The position numbers and the translations under genes were made by a program. The notes under the pieces are model-generated. The model made no database searches. It saw nothing but the letters and a program-made list of their open reading frames with translations, and was not told the DNA's origin. Below are positions 32,358 through 33,646 of a stretch of DNA of 33,646 bases, one piece after another (the stretch's first letter is position 1; each line of letters starts with the position of its first letter). Source of the DNA: Bovifimicola sp964595785 (GTDB taxonomy: Bacteria > Bacillota > Clostridia > Lachnospirales > Lachnospiraceae); NCBI GenBank assembly GCA_964595785.1, contig CAZQRO010000008.1:1-33646 (forward strand), in the 5' to 3' direction.

Positions 32358-33622
32358 AAACAAAAGCACAGTATTGGTTGTAGATGACAATGCAATTAAT
32401 AGAGGAATTTTAGAAGAGATATTAACAAAAGAATATAATATTTTAGAAGCTGATAATGGATTGAGTGCATTTGAAATAATATTTAATAATCCTAATATTA
32501 GCTTGATTTTGCTGGATTTGATAATGCCTGTAATGGATGGATACCAGTTTTTGGAAAAAATAAGAGACAGTAATTATGCCAGCATTCTGGTTATTGTCAT
32601 GACTGCTGAAAGCGGGGTGGATAAAGAAGAAAAAGTACTTGATTTAGGAGCGATTGATTATATAGAGAAACCTATTAATTCAAAAGTGTTATTAAGCAGG
32701 GTTCATAATGCGGTTCTGCGTAACCAGATGATTTTATTAGAAAAACTTAAATTTATGTCTGATCATGATACACTTACAGGATTATATAACAGAAGCAAAA
32801 TGTTTGAAGAGACTACAAAAATGCTGGCGGATAATGAAGATAAGCAGTTTGTATTTATCAGATATGATATTGACAGATTCCGACTATATAATTCGGCAAT
32901 GGGTGAAAAAGAGGGAAATGAACTTCTTAAATTCATGGCTGGGAAGATAAGAGAAACAGCCGGATATTTTGAATGCAGTACCTTTGGCAGAGTCGGAGCA
33001 GATGTATTCTGCATGTGTGAGCCGTATGACAGAGATAAGTTAGACAAGCAGATTAGTATTGCTGAGTCATACAGAACATCCTACCGAAAGGATTATGTAA
33101 TTGATTCAACATTTGGAGTATACTTTATCAAGGATAATTATGAGAGTATTGAACTGATGTTTACAAAAGCAACTATGGCGGCGGAAAAATGTAAACATAT
33201 AAGTGGTGTAAATATTGCTTTTTATGAAGATTCAATGAGTGAAAGGCTTGCCAGAGAAAGATGGATTGTAAAGGAAATGAAAAAAGCATTGGAACAGGGG
33301 CAGTTTCATGTATATCTTCAGCCAAAATACAACCTCAAATCAGAGCAGTCGAATGGTGCGGAAGCTTTAGTACGATGGATTAATCCTGATGCAGGAATGA
33401 TTATGCCTAATAATTTCATACCTATTTTTGAAAAAAAATGGATTTGTGGCAAATCTGGATTATTATATGTGGGAAAACGTATGTATACTGCTTGAAAGAT
33501 GGAAAAAAGAAGGACGCAAAGTAAATCCTATTTCAGTAAATATGTCGAGAATTTCACTTTATAATCCTAATGTGGCTGAAAATCTTAAAGATTTGGTGGG
33601 ATTTTTGCATAAAAGAGGCTAG
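32350..33622 (+). pseudogene. REC-GGDEF-EAL protein with degenerate GGDEF, frameshift and truncated EAL
   Basis: The start is the ATG at 32350 after GGAGGAG. The receiver (about 5-125) is complete: VVDDN, Asp56 in LLDLIMP, Thr85, Lys107 in EKPIN. The GGDEF domain (about 135-295) has lost its signature, reading VGADVF at 215-220, so it makes no c-di-GMP. The EAL domain begins QFHVYLQPKYN and has GAEALVRW. An A8 run at 33431-33438 then shifts the frame, giving a stop at 33493-33495. Dropping one A restores GFVANLDYYMWENVC, NPISVNMSRISLYNP and NLKDLV. Even then it ends about 10 residues later (VGFLHKRG, stop at 33620-33622), well before the catalytic ExT and DDFG motifs. A c-di-GMP phosphodiesterase activity is therefore unlikely. 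The receiver could still be made. Confidence 0.82.
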
Positions 33623-33646
33623 TAATGAATATAATAAAATTATCCA

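Overview
The window looks like a low-GC Gram-positive anaerobe of the Clostridia, most likely Lachnospiraceae. The grounds are AT-rich codon use, strong GGAGG-type ribosome sites, lipoprotein signals, a surface protein with clostridial ChW repeats, a Bce-type peptide-sensing module and c-di-GMP enzymes. The assembly has one 100-N gap, which falls inside a tandem repeat. No rRNA, tRNA, CRISPR array or transposase gene was found.

Layout. 0.2-1.9 kb: a peptidyl-prolyl isomerase lipoprotein converges on an unknown 134-aa gene across a shared terminator. 2.0-6.6 kb: a strong promoter, a folded 5' leader of about 357 nt (candidate riboswitch), a TM1266-type small regulator, an NMT1/SsuA-like binding lipoprotein, a permease fused to its ATPase, and a cell-wall amidase. 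6.6-12.0 kb: a region of decay holding a collapsed prolyl-tRNA deacylase, a NUDIX hydrolase, a 39-bp tandem repeat with the gap, a ZIP metal transporter, a frameshifted esterase, and two MATE exporters that have each lost large pieces around an intact MarR gene. 12.15-12.73 kb: a 584-bp non-coding element with 27-bp perfect terminal inverted repeats, a flanking ATTATA duplication and nested palindromes, directly upstream of purC. 13.8-18.7 kb: a BceRS-BceAB-like two-component system and ABC transporter, with a perfect palindromic operator between the two halves. 18.7-23.99 kb: a hairpin-rich intergenic region, ppk2, endonuclease IV, an internally deleted rfbD, a dicarboxylate/amino-acid symporter and galE. 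24.1-26.8 kb: a secreted ChW-BIG2-CotH kinase protein. 27.0-33.6 kb: a TIM-barrel epimerase-like gene followed by a signalling cluster.

The signalling cluster is the most unusual part. A GAF-GGDEF diguanylate cyclase is followed by a TIR-domain protein with a zinc ribbon/HTH/zinc ribbon tail, then a REC-class III nucleotide cyclase, a protein of unknown function whose start overlaps the cyclase stop, and a REC-GGDEF-EAL protein with a degenerate GGDEF, a frameshift and a truncated EAL domain. The last three genes have overlapping ends. They suggest a regulatory circuit linking a TIR effector to cyclic nucleotides; whether it is antiviral or housekeeping cannot be told from sequence alone.

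A second theme is loss. At least six genes (prolyl-tRNA deacylase, esterase, two MATE genes, rfbD, REC-GGDEF-EAL) carry internal deletions, truncations or frameshifts beside intact neighbours. Either this lineage is losing accessory genes by short-repeat deletion, or the assembly has collapsed locally.
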